Of a stretch of 64,000 bases of DNA, positions 1 to 9,105 are shown piece by piece. Source of the DNA: Protula sp. h YS-2021 (Eukaryota; Annelida; Polychaeta; Sabellida; Serpulidae); NCBI GenBank assembly GCA_949752745.1, contig OX457031.1, positions 992,001 through 1,056,000 of the forward strand. Direction: 5' to 3'. Numbering within the stretch: the stretch's first letter is position 1; each line of letters opens with the position of its first letter. Both the position numbers and the translations under genes were made by a program. Below the pieces are notes generated by a model. The model was not told the origin of the DNA. It was given only the letters and a program-made list of their open reading frames with translations, and searched no databases.

Positions 1-490
1 CTGAACATGTGCATGTCACTTTTTATTTTCGTCTTTGACTTCGTTTTCTTTGTTAAAACGCCATGTAAAAAGAGTGTATTTTTGCAAGTAAATGCGTAGC
101 ATTTAACCCACATCACACACAGTTGCTCAGTGAGCTTTGTGCGAGCTCCCACTGCGTAAATAGATAACAAGGCGTATGCTAGATCAGTCAATAAAACCTT
201 AAGTCAACAAAAACCAAACACTACTCGGCTTATAAAGACGTATTCAAGCTGTGTTGTTTGCAATATATTATTCAAGAAATAACCCATTGAAGGAAGTATT
301 TTCGCGTTTTAATTTTTTTTCAAGTGTTTAACATTTCGCTAGCGAAGTGAGGCTCTAGTTAAACATGTTAAACATCTCGTGTACTGAGTAATATATAACT
401 GTTTCCAAGCGCAAAACCAGTCATATCGGTACAACATCACGTGCGATGACATCACGTGACACGGTGTGCGTGTGTCTCTCTGCATTGCAG

Positions 491-563
491 GGACGCCTGG
501 AGCCGTCTGGGGGATATGTCACGTGAGCAAGCCATGCTTAAGTATGTGGAAGAACTGAAAAAG
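491..563 (+). CDS. ACBD5: ACBD5 exon 2, end of the ACBP domain
   Basis: The acceptor is CATTGCAG and the donor AAAAAG|GTACTT. The first G completes the Trp codon split by the previous intron. It encodes DAWSRLGDMSREQAMLKYVE, the last part of the ACBP fold. The Tyr in MLKY corresponds to the acyl-CoA-contacting Tyr73 of bovine ACBP. The exon ends in phase 0 after ELKK and joins exon 3 in frame. The open frame continues 32 codons past the donor to 658, so intron retention would give a truncated ACBP-only protein. Confidence 0.9.
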
Positions 564-1698
564 GTACTTGGCGAGAAGTACCCCAACGGGTACAATAAAG
601 AGGAGGTAAACAGACAACAGATCACAGTAGCAGACGATAATGCTGGCGTGTCTTTCTAATCGCATACTTAAGTCTTACTAATGCTTTTTTGCTTAGCTTG
701 AGTTTATCTATCGCGTACTTAAATCTCACTAGCTTTACTTTGCTTGGCTTGAGTTCGAGTTTGTATTTACTGGTGAATTAATAGTTCCTTCATTTCGGCG
801 GGATTGTCTAGTAGTGATACGGGCACGGTACATTATTCGCCTGCCCCCTCCCCCCCCACCGCCCCCTCCATATTGCCACCCTTTTCTCCCACCAAAACGA
901 ACCTAGGAATTACGGGACCTAAAAAAGTGATGGTACTCTTACATCGTTTGTTCAGCACATAGTTTCAATCTCACTTGGGTATTTGGGCAAAATAGAAATT
1001 GAAGCTGAACCCATCTGAGTGTAAGACTTTTGGTGTTGAAACCGGAGAGGGGGCGGGGGAGGTGGAGGGGGGGGTAAATTTTTGCTTGCCTCATTTAAAT
1101 TAAAAGAAAGTAGCGTATATAAAACTGATTAATCAACTTTGAAAAAACGCTCATGCCATTTCTATACTAGCGGTTTTATGAACACTATAGAGTCATGCAT
1201 GTCCTGCAAAAATTACCCTAAATGGCATCCATCTGAAAGGCCAGTACTCGAAGCATCTCGTCCGTGCCTGCGTTCCCGTCCCCGCCCCCCCCCCCCCGCC
1301 TCTCTGCCTCCCCTACCTCTTTTGTAAGGCTGCTTTCTGGTAAACTGAAGTGCCATGTGTGGTAATTGGGTTCAGTATATCCGGGTACACCGTTGTCGGT
1401 GTGCACTGGCCGCTCTAGTTTTTCTTGGTGGCTAGAATGTTGCTATTTAACATCTAAACTCGGCCGGGGGAGGGGGTTGGAGGGGGAGATCAATAACTCA
1501 CGATAAGTAATCCTCTTTCAAGTCTAAAACTTCACTTCTTTTGAACTCCCAAGTGAAGAAAAAAATTTTGTCACTACGCATTTGCTGGCTTGAGAAAGTA
1601 ATCGATAACTTATTGGTAGATGCAGCAGAAATCAAATGTTCTAAATGATATGAAATGTTTGTCTTTTGTTTAAATACAAAATAATAATAATAATAGTA

Positions 1699-1759
<61 letters not shown>

Positions 1760-2938
1760 TGATTGAATCAGCGGTTACTATCGTTCTGGTTTGAGTTTGA
1801 TTGACATCTGTAGTTAGGGGATGCCACGCCTTTGACGACTCGTTGATTTTGATAGGCGGTTATAGATTGTAGAGACCACGCCCCCAAACTGCCTGATGGC
1901 TTTTGATTGACATGTACAAGTGGTAGAGATCACGCATTTTTAGTGCTGATTGATTTTGATTGACGTTTAGAGATCGTAGAGGCCACGCCTTTTAATGATG
2001 AGTAATTTGATTGACGTTTACAGATCGTAGAGGCCACGCCTTTTAGTGACGAGTAATTTGATTGACGTTTACAGATCGTAGAGGCCACGCCTTTTAGTGA
2101 TGAGTAATTTGATTGACGTTTACAGATTGTAGAGACCACGCCTTTTAGTGATGAGTAATTTGATTGACGTTTACAGATCGTAGAGGCCACGCCTTTTAGT
2201 GATGAGTAATTTGATTGACGTTTACAGATCGTAGAGGCCACGCCTTTTAGTGATGAGTAATTTGATTGACGTTTACAGATCGTAGAGGTCACGCCTTTTA
2301 GTGATGAGTAATTTGATTGACGTTTTACAGATCGTAGAGGCAATGCCCCACACAGCCATGGTACAGGACTTCGTCCAAAAACTGGACAATTTCTACGAAC
2401 TTGTAGACCCAAAAGAGAAATCACCGAAACCAAATGGCTCCATTCCCAATGGAAATGGTGACCATTCCAGTGGCGTGGAGGACCATTCCGGGACTGAAGA
2501 TGATCTATCATTGAGGTCAACGGAAGGTCAAGGTCAAAGGTCACATGAAACGGCAGGTACAAGTCAGTTCCACAGATACCCTGATCAAGGGACTATAAAA
2601 AGAGATTTTATTAAAAAACTGATTCCCTTTCACAGGTGTTCCCATCTTGATCTATAAGCGTACCCTCCTCCCACCACCTTGCCCGATTAATGGTCCCGGC
2701 TGTATATCGTTTTCAATATATGGGTCTTTAGTTGAGTTACAGCGTCCCGACAGAGCCTGGGTCCCCGGTTGGGGGCTGATTGATAAGAGAGAGAGAGAGG
2801 AAGAGAGAGAGAGAGGAAGAGAGATAGAAAGTAATAGAGAGAGAGAGAGAGAGAGATAAGAGAGAGAGAGGAAAAGCGAGAGAGTGATAGAGAGTGAGTG
2901 AGAGAGAGTGATAGAATGAGAGAGTGAGAGAAAGAGTG

Positions 2939-2977
<39 letters not shown>

Positions 2978-5900
2978 CCATTTTAAAGCTAGTGTTTTTA
3001 GCCAGTAGACCGTAGTTTGCGTTGACTTCGTGTACAGGTGTGGGAGATACGTATGACCAACGTGATGACGTCATCCACAATGACGTTTCCGCGGCACAAA
3101 CGTTGTCGCAGTCGATGCAAGTGAAGTCTGGTGTGTAGCAGAGAAAAATCCTAACATTCGGAGAGAAAAAACGTAAAATTCGCAGAGATAATCTTAGCAA
3201 TGCGCAGAGAAAATCTTAACATTCACAGAGAAAATTTTAACAATAGGCAGAGAAAATCTTAACAATACGCAGAGAAAATCTTCACAATACGCAGATAAAA
3301 TTTTCACATTATAATTCATTTAGTAGCAGCGGTGAACTCTTATTAATACAGCACTTAGATGTAAAAGTTGACTTGGAAATTGGTGCAAATGTAAGATGGC
3401 AAAGATGTTGACAGGGGGTTGGATGGTGACAGCATTTGATGGTTCGATGGTGACAGTATTTTATCTGATGTAGGAGAAAGTGGACACCTGAACGGTGCGG
3501 TGGAATTCACGCTAGGTGGCGCAGGGAGTCCTCTAGAGGCACCGCCAGAGGGCCTGTTAGAATCCCCGCCAGGTGGCGCAGGGAGTCCTCTTGAGCCACC
3601 GCCAGAGGGCGTGTTGGAATCCCCGCCAGGTGGCGCCGCGGGCGGCGTCAAGGACGGGGCGGGGTCAACACCGGAGAGTGACAGCGAGGGGGACGAGTTC
3701 TGTGATACGTCCGACTCGCCGCAGTCTCAGGTTAGGCAAAGATCATACCCCTTGCCCCCCCCTCCCCCACCCCCACCCCCCTCCATCCCCCCATTCCCTC
3801 ACTAAATTATAATAATATAGTGTGATAATAATGACTGTAATTTATTCCCCACAGGGAATATATGCGATCGACCGTGTGTCGGTCGGTTGGTCGGTTTGTC
3901 GGTCTCTCATCAAGAGCTTGTTAACACGGTAACTTAAAAATTCCTGGAAGGATTTTAATGAAACTTGGTATGTAGCTTCTATGGGAACAAACACAGATCG
4001 GTATTGTAAATGGGCCAGGTTCGTCCAGGGAAAATAGACCAGCTGGACTTGGAAAATTTCAACTATTGATGGCCGTGTTTAACTGATGGGGGGGGGCTGT
4101 GGGGAATATGTGGGCTCTGCACACTGCTCTAGTTCTCGATGTTTTGTTGATTTTGTTGACACTGCTTAAACAGAGGGCGAATGTGGAGGATTTTGAAGAG
4201 ATGTACCCCGCCGACCAAACGGATCACACCTACCATCGGCAACCAGCCAACCAGCCGCCAACCAGCGGCCTGCCGTACAATGTCAGCTACTCCAGCCAAT
4301 ATGGTGTCAGGTGGGGGTTGTGTTTATTGTGTGAGTGGAGGTTGTGTTGTATGTGAGAAGACTGTCTTGTGTGTGAGGAGGTTGTGTTGGCTGTAAGGAG
4401 GTTGTGTTGTGTGTGAGGAGGTTGTGTTGGCTGTAAGGAGGTTGTGTTGTGTGTGAGGAGGTTGTGTTGTATGTGAGAAGGTTATGTTATGTGTGAGGAG
4501 GTTGTGTTGTATGTAAGGAGGTTGTGTTGTGTGTGAAATGGTTGTGTCAGGTGGGTGGAGGTTGTGTTGGATATTTGAGGTTTGTGCTGAATGTCAGGAG
4601 GGTGAGTTAGATACGGGGAGGTTGTTCTAACTGTGTTGAGATTGTGTTGTGTGGGCGGAGGTTGTGTTGGGTGTGTAGAGATTGTAATGGTTGTGTTGGG
4701 TGTGTAGAGATTGTGTTGGATAGGTTGGGGGTTGTGTTGGGTGTGGAGAGATTGTGTTGGATGTGTTGGAGGTTGTGTTGGGTTGTGTTGTGTAGAGGTT
4801 GTGTTGTTTATTTAGGTTTTGGGCTTGACAAGAAGTGGTTCGTTGCATGAAACTCACTTGAAAATCAACTAAAAAAAGAAAGTAACTTGAAAATGAAAGA
4901 ACTTGAAAGTGAAAATAACTTGGAAATTAGTACTTTGAAATAAGAAAATGTTGCTATCTATCTCCTCCCCCCTGCCCCAGTTGAGTCAGTAAATGAATTG
5001 ATGAGAAAATAGATTTGTTGATTTGTGTAGCCATAGCAACAGCTCCGGCCTCTTATCGCCGGCGGAGGGGATGAGTGAATTCATGGCACCAGCAGTCATG
5101 ACGGACAGGAGCCAGAGCTCAGTCTTCACGCAGCGCTCGTTTGCGGACCTTAGCAACGGGTCAGTGTAGGCCTTAGCAACGACGGAGTGTGTGTATAACA
5201 GGAACCAGAAAGCGTATGGCATAGCAACGGAAAGTGTGTCATAGCAACGAGAAAATGTGTGCCATAGCAACGAAAAACTGGGTCATTTCCAACTATCTTC
5301 TTTAAGGGATATCAGACTTTCAGATATCTCATTTTGGAATTTAAAAATATTTGCCGAAAAATTACAAGGGCTTGTTTCTACAACTCACAGTGTATTGTAT
5401 TTTTCGATTATGTAAAGTGGATCGAACTGTATGCTGTGCTTTTAGGGGTTGGCAACGGTCTCAGGGCAAATCGGCCCGTGGGGCAGGGGAGGCACAGCCG
5501 GGTGCAACGTCACGGGTGCCGCCAAACTCTGGCGCAGAATCTAGTCAACAAACAGGTAGTCAAATCAGTCATACAGAATATGATCAACAAAAAGGTAGTC
5601 AGAGTAGTCATAACCAAGCGGCTAGTCAAATCAGTCATACAGAATCTAGTCAACAAACAGGTAGTCAAATCAGCCACCAAGCAGGTAGTTAAGCTAATCA
5701 CACCGTTTTGTAGACAACAAGCAGTCAAATTAGCTGCACAGAATCTAGTTATCATTCAGGTAGTCAAATCAGTCATATAGAATCTAGCCTTGAAGCACAT
5801 AGTTAGATCCGTCACACAGAAGCTAGTCACCAAGCAGGTGATGCGTTGACAACGAAACCAGTAGCTGAATTCTGTAGAATCTGCTGCCTTGCTAAAGATC

Positions 5901-6859
5901 TGGGGTGGAGGGGCAGGGGGGGCTGTGTATACCACAGGCTCCCAATGAGGCAATTTTTGTGACAACTTTCGTTGACTGCAGGAGTCGGGATGCTATCGCA
6001 AGCCACGGGAGGGCGCTCCCATCTGCTATCGGCGGGGGGCGGAAGTGCCGGCGGCGGTGGGGGCGGCAACGACCCCCCGCCCAACCGACTGGAAGTGACG
6101 CAACAGATCGCGACGGCCCTGGTCCAGCTACAGCAGGACATGAACAGCGTGCTGACGAGATTGAATACGCTGGAGGCACTGACAGTGGCTCAGAGTCAGG
6201 TAAGTAGCGAGGGGGGGGGGAGGGAGAAGGGGAGGAGCAGGGGGAGAGGGGGGGGCACTGAACACACTAGAGGCATTGACAGTGGCACAGAGTCGCGGGA
6301 GAAGGTGGGGTGGCGGGAGAAGGTGGGGTGGCGGGGGACTGAGCAACTTAATTCTGTGAGAGTAGCTCAAAACCAGATAATTATGACATCGTGAAAAGAA
6401 GAAAATAGCATTGCTGAAAGTCAAGTGAAGGTAGTTGAAAATTGAAAATACTAATAATAAGAAAAATAATCAGAAAATAATAAAATAAAATAGAGATGGG
6501 AGTGAAAAAACCCCCTCCCCCTCCCCCTCCCCCTCCCCCCTCCTCTAAATCACGGCATTTGGATGGTGGGAGAAGGGGAGTTAAGGAGTCAGGAGGTAGT
6601 TGGTCGGGTGCGAATGAACGTGCAATGCGAATGACCTTGCCATGCGAATGACCTTTGCCGTGACCTTTTATTGCAGAGGAGTCGTAGGAGCCGAGAGAAC
6701 TCGGGCAGCTCCCAGGGCCGGCACTCCCCCTGGTGGCCGCTCAACAACTCACGGAGCCGGACCTGGTTCTTCATCCTCCTCTGGCCCTTCCTCGTTCACT
6801 GGTTGATCAGCTTTGTGAGTAGGCGGAGAGACAGGTGGGCGGTTGCTATGGATAGTTGA
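491..6859 (+). CDS. ACBD5: ACBD5-like acyl-CoA-binding protein, exons 2-10 (5' partial)
   Basis: Nine exons can be joined with all phases consistent: 491-563, 2331-2556, 3038-3130, 3474-3730, 4174-4310, 5031-5159, 5446-5555, 5982-6199 and 6677-6859. They give 474 codons and a TGA stop. The first exon, encoding the start of the ACBP domain, is outside the window; its paralogue is at 61354-61492. The order of parts is that of ACBD5: the end of the ACBP domain, an acidic FFAT-like stretch (EFCDTSD), a low-complexity linker, a predicted amphipathic helix ending RLNTLEALTVAQSQ, and a C-terminal hydrophobic anchor after SPWWPLNNS. ACBD5 binds very-long-chain acyl-CoA at peroxisomes and tethers them to ER VAP proteins; that role is family knowledge. 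Total length with exon 1 would be near 550 residues, close to vertebrate ACBD5. The exon 4/5 borders are the least certain. Confidence 0.88.
1678..1756. repeat. AAT trinucleotide microsatellite
   Basis: About 26 AAT units with two AGT interruptions near the start. The matching tract in the right-hand copy is at 63501-63555 and is shorter, which is the main length difference between the two copies here. Confidence 0.95.
1795..2330. repeat. 51-bp minisatellite made of the exon 3 splice acceptor
   Basis: The canonical unit contains gacgtttacagatcgtagag. Acceptor-like CAG ends lie at 2023, 2074, 2125, 2176, 2227 and 2278, exactly 51 bp apart; the true acceptor ends at 2330 after one added T. Older units at 1795-1972 are more diverged and lack the AG at that point. 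Each unit carries both the acceptor and the first 13 or so bases of exon 3. Confidence 0.93.
2331..2556 (+). CDS. ACBD5: ACBD5 exon 3
   Basis: Follows GTTTTACAG and ends CGGCAG|GTACAAG, phase 0 in and phase 1 out. It starts IVEAMPHTAMVQDFVQKLDN, which aligns with the stretch just after the ACBP domain in vertebrate ACBD5 (I-E-x-M-P, then FYE, here FYELVD). The rest is hydrophilic and acidic (GVEDHSGTEDDLSLRST), a typical disordered linker. Confidence 0.9.
2783..2974. repeat. GA-rich microsatellite in intron 3
   Basis: Nearly pure purine run of (GA)n with AAGA, GATA and GTGA interruptions, ending in 17 perfect GA units. Open frames through it (Ser-Leu repeats on the other strand) are artefacts of the repeat. 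Confidence 0.95.
3038..3130 (+). CDS. ACBD5: ACBD5 exon 4
   Basis: Acceptor TTCGTGTACAG. It encodes GDTYDQRDDVIHNDVSAAQT, then LSQSMQVKS. With the donor at 3130 (TCTG|GTGTGT) it ends in phase 1 and joins the exon at 3474 in frame. A stronger-looking donor after 3120 (GCAA|GTGAAGT) ends in phase 0, and I find no phase-0 acceptor for exon 5 to match it, so 3130 is preferred. Confidence 0.7.
3138..3304. repeat. 22-bp minisatellite in intron 4
   Basis: About eight units of the type cagagaaaatcttaacaata with drifting ends. It starts only a few bases after the exon 4 donor. Confidence 0.88.
3474..3730 (+). CDS. ACBD5: ACBD5 exon 5 with FFAT-like motif
   Basis: Follows GATGTAG and ends CTCAG|GTTAGG, phase 1 in and phase 0 out. 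It encodes a Gly/Pro-rich stretch with a 19-residue unit (GGAGSPLEAPPEGLLESPP) present twice, then an acidic run and EFCDTSD. The last matches the FFAT-like core used by ACBD5 to bind ER VAP proteins: Phe at position 2, Asp at position 4, an acidic residue at position 7 and an acidic flank upstream. VAP binding itself is inference. Confidence 0.82.
3507..3637. repeat. 57-bp coding tandem repeat in exon 5
   Basis: Two nearly identical 57-bp units plus the start of a third. Being a multiple of three, the repeat keeps the frame and adds 19 residues per unit. Confidence 0.88.
3844..4107. mobile_element. MITE-like insertion in intron 5
   Basis: A 264-bp segment bounded by a perfect 11-bp inverted repeat, attccccacag and ctgtggggaat. 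It has no coding capacity. Its inside contains tcggtcggttggtcggt and atcggtattgtaaatg; the latter is the reverse complement of a motif in the 167-bp array at 16700-17560. I could not define a target-site duplication. Confidence 0.6.
4174..4310 (+). CDS. ACBD5: ACBD5 exon 6
   Basis: Acceptor GCTTAAACAG and donor GGTGTCAG|GTGGGG, phase 0 in and phase 2 out. It encodes RANVEDFEEMYPADQTDHTY, then a Gln/Asn/Pro-rich tail ending SSQYGVS across the junction. Disordered linker, no known domain. Confidence 0.82.
4311..4812. repeat. about 20-bp GT-rich minisatellite starting at the exon 6 donor
   Basis: Some 20 or more degenerate units of the aggaggttgtgttgtgtgtg type fill the start of intron 6, from the donor itself. 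One later unit, near 4548-4555, repeats the donor context tgtcaggtgggt. Confidence 0.9.
5031..5159 (+). CDS. ACBD5: ACBD5 exon 7
   Basis: Acceptor GATTTGTGTAG and donor AACGG|GTCAGTG, phase 2 in and phase 2 out. It encodes HSNSSGLLSPAEGMSEFMAP, then AVMTDRSQSSVFTQRSFADL. Ser/Thr-rich; no known domain. The frame closes 2 codons after the donor, which supports the exon end. Confidence 0.82.
5148..5275. repeat. degenerate array repeating the exon 7 donor region
   Basis: The string cttagcaacg / catagcaacg recurs five times (near 5150, 5171, 5219, 5239 and 5262), each followed by a GTGT-rich stretch. The first copy is the end of exon 7 itself. Confidence 0.75.
5446..5555 (+). CDS. ACBD5: ACBD5 exon 8
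   Basis: Acceptor GTGCTTTTAG, phase 2 in. It encodes GWQRSQGKSARGAGEAQPGA, then TSRVPPNSGAESSQQT. With the donor ACAG|GTAGTC at 5555 it ends in phase 1, as exon 9 requires. The frame stays open to 5692 through a 39-bp repeat in which the same donor recurs at 5594, 5660 and 5684, all in phase 1, so longer forms of this exon are possible. Confidence 0.78.
5546..5835. repeat. 39-bp minisatellite carrying the exon 8 donor
   Basis: Units of the type gtagtcaaatcagtcataca plus gaatctagtcaacaaacag. The decayed copy at 30590-30905 is a cleaner array of the same 39-bp unit. Spacing between the first four donors is 39, 66 and 24 bp, all multiples of three. Confidence 0.88.
5982..6199 (+). CDS. ACBD5: ACBD5 exon 9, predicted amphipathic/coiled segment
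   Basis: Acceptor GTTGACTGCAG and donor GAGTCAG|GTAAGTAG (near consensus), phase 1 in and phase 0 out. It encodes a Gly-rich stretch, then RLEVTQQIATALVQLQQDMN and SVLTRLNTLEALTVAQSQ. This is the helix found just before the membrane anchor of ACBD5. Decayed copies of this exon lie at about 31076-31255 and 55345-55475. Confidence 0.9.
6200..6300. repeat. partial second copy of the exon 9 end in intron 9
   Basis: After a G-rich tract, cactgaacacactagaggca and the following gacagtggcacagagtcg repeat the last 40 or so bases of exon 9. The donor AG-GT is lost in this unit (gtcgcggg). Confidence 0.75.
6677..6859 (+). CDS. ACBD5: ACBD5 exon 10, C-terminal membrane anchor and stop
   Basis: Acceptor TTTATTGCAG, phase 0. 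It encodes a basic Ser/Arg stretch, SPWWPLNNSRSRT, a hydrophobic segment WFFILLWPFLVHWLISFV, the basic SRRRDRW and a stop at 6857-6859. A hydrophobic anchor followed by a short basic tail fits a tail-anchored peroxisomal protein. Further copies are at 19009 (intact), 42896 and 31567 (both broken). Confidence 0.92.
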   Translation, partial: RSRRSRENSGSSQGRHSPWWPLNNSRSRTWFFILLWPFLVHWLISFVSRRRDRWAVAMDS

Positions 6860-7250
6860 AGGCGTGTGTGTTTGGTGTTTGTTGTGTTGTTGTTCTCACT
6901 GTGTTTTCTACTCTTGTGTTGAGTGGTCCAGTCTGTGTTGCTAACTTTCCGCTGTTTAGTGTGTGTCTTTTACTTTTGTGTTGCCCACTTTTGTGGTGCC
7001 GTCTTTTGTGTTGCCCACTTTTGTGTTGCTCACTCTGTGTTGACAACTTTTGTGTTGGTCACTGCTCGTACTGAGCTGTACTTGCTGTGTTGTGTTGTGT
7101 TGTGTTGTGCTGTGTTGTTTAAGCTGTCTTGCGTACTCCTTTGCTAATCCCACTGTTTGTGTTGCCTTTTCTTTGACAGTTCCATCACCAGTTTTAAAGT
7201 GTTGAGATATGAATGTCAGTTTTGAAATAAAAGCTCAGTTGCGAACAATT
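6860..7250 (+). other. ACBD5 3' UTR
   Basis: A T/G-rich stretch with repeated ttttgtgttgcccac-like words, ending at the AATAAA at 7226-7231. The same UTR follows the copies at 19191 and 43085 and, decayed, 33545-33770. Confidence 0.7.
7226..7231 (+). terminator. AATAAA polyadenylation signal
   Basis: Located 367 bp after the stop and followed by T/G-rich sequence. It is conserved at 19583-19588 and 43417-43422 in the other units. Confidence 0.7.
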
Positions 7251-7916
7251 TTATTTTGAACGTCTGTTTATACCTTCTGATTTGATTCTAATTGTGTTTA
7301 CAACTTCATTGCCTTCTACAAAACTGAAAAAAAATAGGTGTCCACATGATTTAATGGAAGTTCATATTTCCTGTTTTTCCATGGACATCCTCAGGATTTC
7401 ACGAACCTTAGCCAAATAATGGTGTGGAATATGTTGGACTAGGTCCAGGTTTAAAAATAGTACTTACTATTTTTTTTATAAAGAAATGTTTCCATTTTTT
7501 TTTCATTTAGGAAAGCTCTGCATGAACATTTTAAAGAGATTTCCAAAGAGATTAAATTATTCTAAAAATAGGTAAAATGTCTCTGTAAATAAACTAATCA
7601 GGGAAATAACAACAATAAATAAATAAATAAACGGAGAGTGCTTGTTGTCTTACGCCTGGAGATCTGCTTGTGGTGTCCAGTAACAATCTTAAATTTTTAT
7701 CTATTTTTTTCTTACACCTAGGCGATTGCGTTGAATAAAAAATAACTGCACAAAACAAACAGGTTTGCTGAGTTGTTAAGTAAGCATATATCTCCCCCCG
7801 CCCCACCGCCTGCCCCCCCCACTCCGACCTCTTGCGAATGTCTGTATGATTTGTAATTCCATATGGGTTATCCACCATTGCTGGCTGTTGCTGTGGTAAC
7901 TAATGCTTGGGGCCGA

Positions 7917-8115
7917 AGGTTATAGTTTATGGGAGAAAAGGTTATAGGAGGAAAGGTTATAGTTTATGGGAGGAAAGGTTATAGTTTATGGGAAAAAAGC
8001 TTATAGTTTATGGGAGGAAAGGTTATAGTTTATGGGAGGAAACGTTTTACTTAATGGGAGAAAAGGTTATAGTTTATGGGAGAAAAGATTATACTTTATG
8101 GGAGAAAAGGTTATA
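7917..8115. repeat. 22-bp minisatellite, unit aaaaggttatagtttatggg(ag)
   Basis: About nine units. The same array is expanded to some 30 units at 20235-20880, short at 44125-44295, and reduced to two or three at 34395-34450 and 55850-55925. It marks the same position in every segmental unit. Confidence 0.93.
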
Positions 8116-8816
8116 TACAGCTATTTGTTTCTTCTCCAAAATTGAGACAAGAATTTAAAATGCTCAAAAGAATGATTTGCTTGGGGAAAATTATTAAATA
8201 TATATAAAGACAATAAAAGATAGTGAAAGCAAATGACTGTAAATTCCAGTTCATTTTATTGCTCTACGAATTGTACACACCGTGATGTATAGTCAGAAAA
8301 TACTGGATTATAATCACAAAAATCCGTTATTGTTGATAGATATGAAAGTAATCAAATGTTATGTCAGTGATGACTCAATATTTTACGAGACCATATATTT
8401 AATGACGGTGGTGGATCAGTCAACAGTAATGTACTCTGCTTCTAAAAAAGAGGAAATTCTTTTATATAATTCTAAGATAAAATTCGTAACAGTGTAAATA
8501 TGATATACGTTCACCTAAATGTGCGCTTTGCTGGTGTATTGGACAGGCAAAAGAACGTTATGAACAATTGAAGGGGTCCATGCATAAACTTGATAACTGC
8601 AGTTATCAGCAGTGGAGAAAAACTCTTTTAAAGTTTGAAATTTTAGTAACAAACAGGTTTTTCCCATCGCCTTTTCCTAAAAAGTGCCCACTTCTAATCG
8701 GTTTTATTAAGACTTACATATGTGATAGAACAGAGGCCAAGAAATACTGTGGTGGTAATAGTGCATTTTCTTGATAAGTGGAGTTATCAAGTTTATGCAT
8801 GCACCCCTTCAATTAA

Positions 8817-8839
8817 TTATTAATAATAATAATAATTAA

Positions 8840-8877
<38 letters not shown>

Positions 8878-8880
8878 GAA
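8817..8880. repeat. AAT microsatellite
   Basis: Imperfect AAT run. Homologous tracts lie at 21244-21395, 34745-34960 and 44850-44975. Confidence 0.9.
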
Positions 8881-9105
8881 GAATTATTTAAAATTTCGAT
8901 TATCAGTTATTTTGATGAAGCTTGTCATGTATTTTATGATATTTTCTGGGAAATTTAATATGAATCTAGTTCTTTTTTGTTTTTTTTTTAATCTATCTTT
9001 TCTGTTTCAGTTTTTGCATTTAAACTAGAATAGCTTTATTAAACAGAGCAGAACAAAGTTTTGAGCCAAAGATATGATTTAAAAAAAAAAATTTTCTTGG
9101 TACAG

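Larger units (their letters stand above)
1..2155. repeat. left end of a 61.8-kb direct duplication
   Basis: Position 1 corresponds to 61833. The two stretches are co-linear to the window end, with scattered substitutions and short indels. See 61833-64000. Confidence 0.93.
564..2330 (+). other. ACBD5 intron 2
   Basis: The 1.77-kb intron holds C-rich and G-rich tracts near 840-900, 1040-1075, 1280-1300 and 1460-1490, an AAT microsatellite at 1678-1756, and at its 3' end the 51-bp array that repeats the exon 3 acceptor. I see no other gene in it. Confidence 0.7.

Noticed and set aside
1930..2562. 210-codon frame on the - strand with a 17-residue repeat (KRQSNYSSLKGVASTIC)
   Set aside because: It is the shadow of the 51-bp acceptor array and ACBD5 exon 3 on the other strand.
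2652..3200. 182-codon - strand frame rich in Ser-Leu
   Set aside because: It is produced by the GA microsatellite and has no domain.
7917..8115. Possible CRISPR-like array
   Set aside because: Units are head-to-tail without unique spacers; this is a eukaryotic minisatellite. The same applies to 20235, 30590 and 38440.
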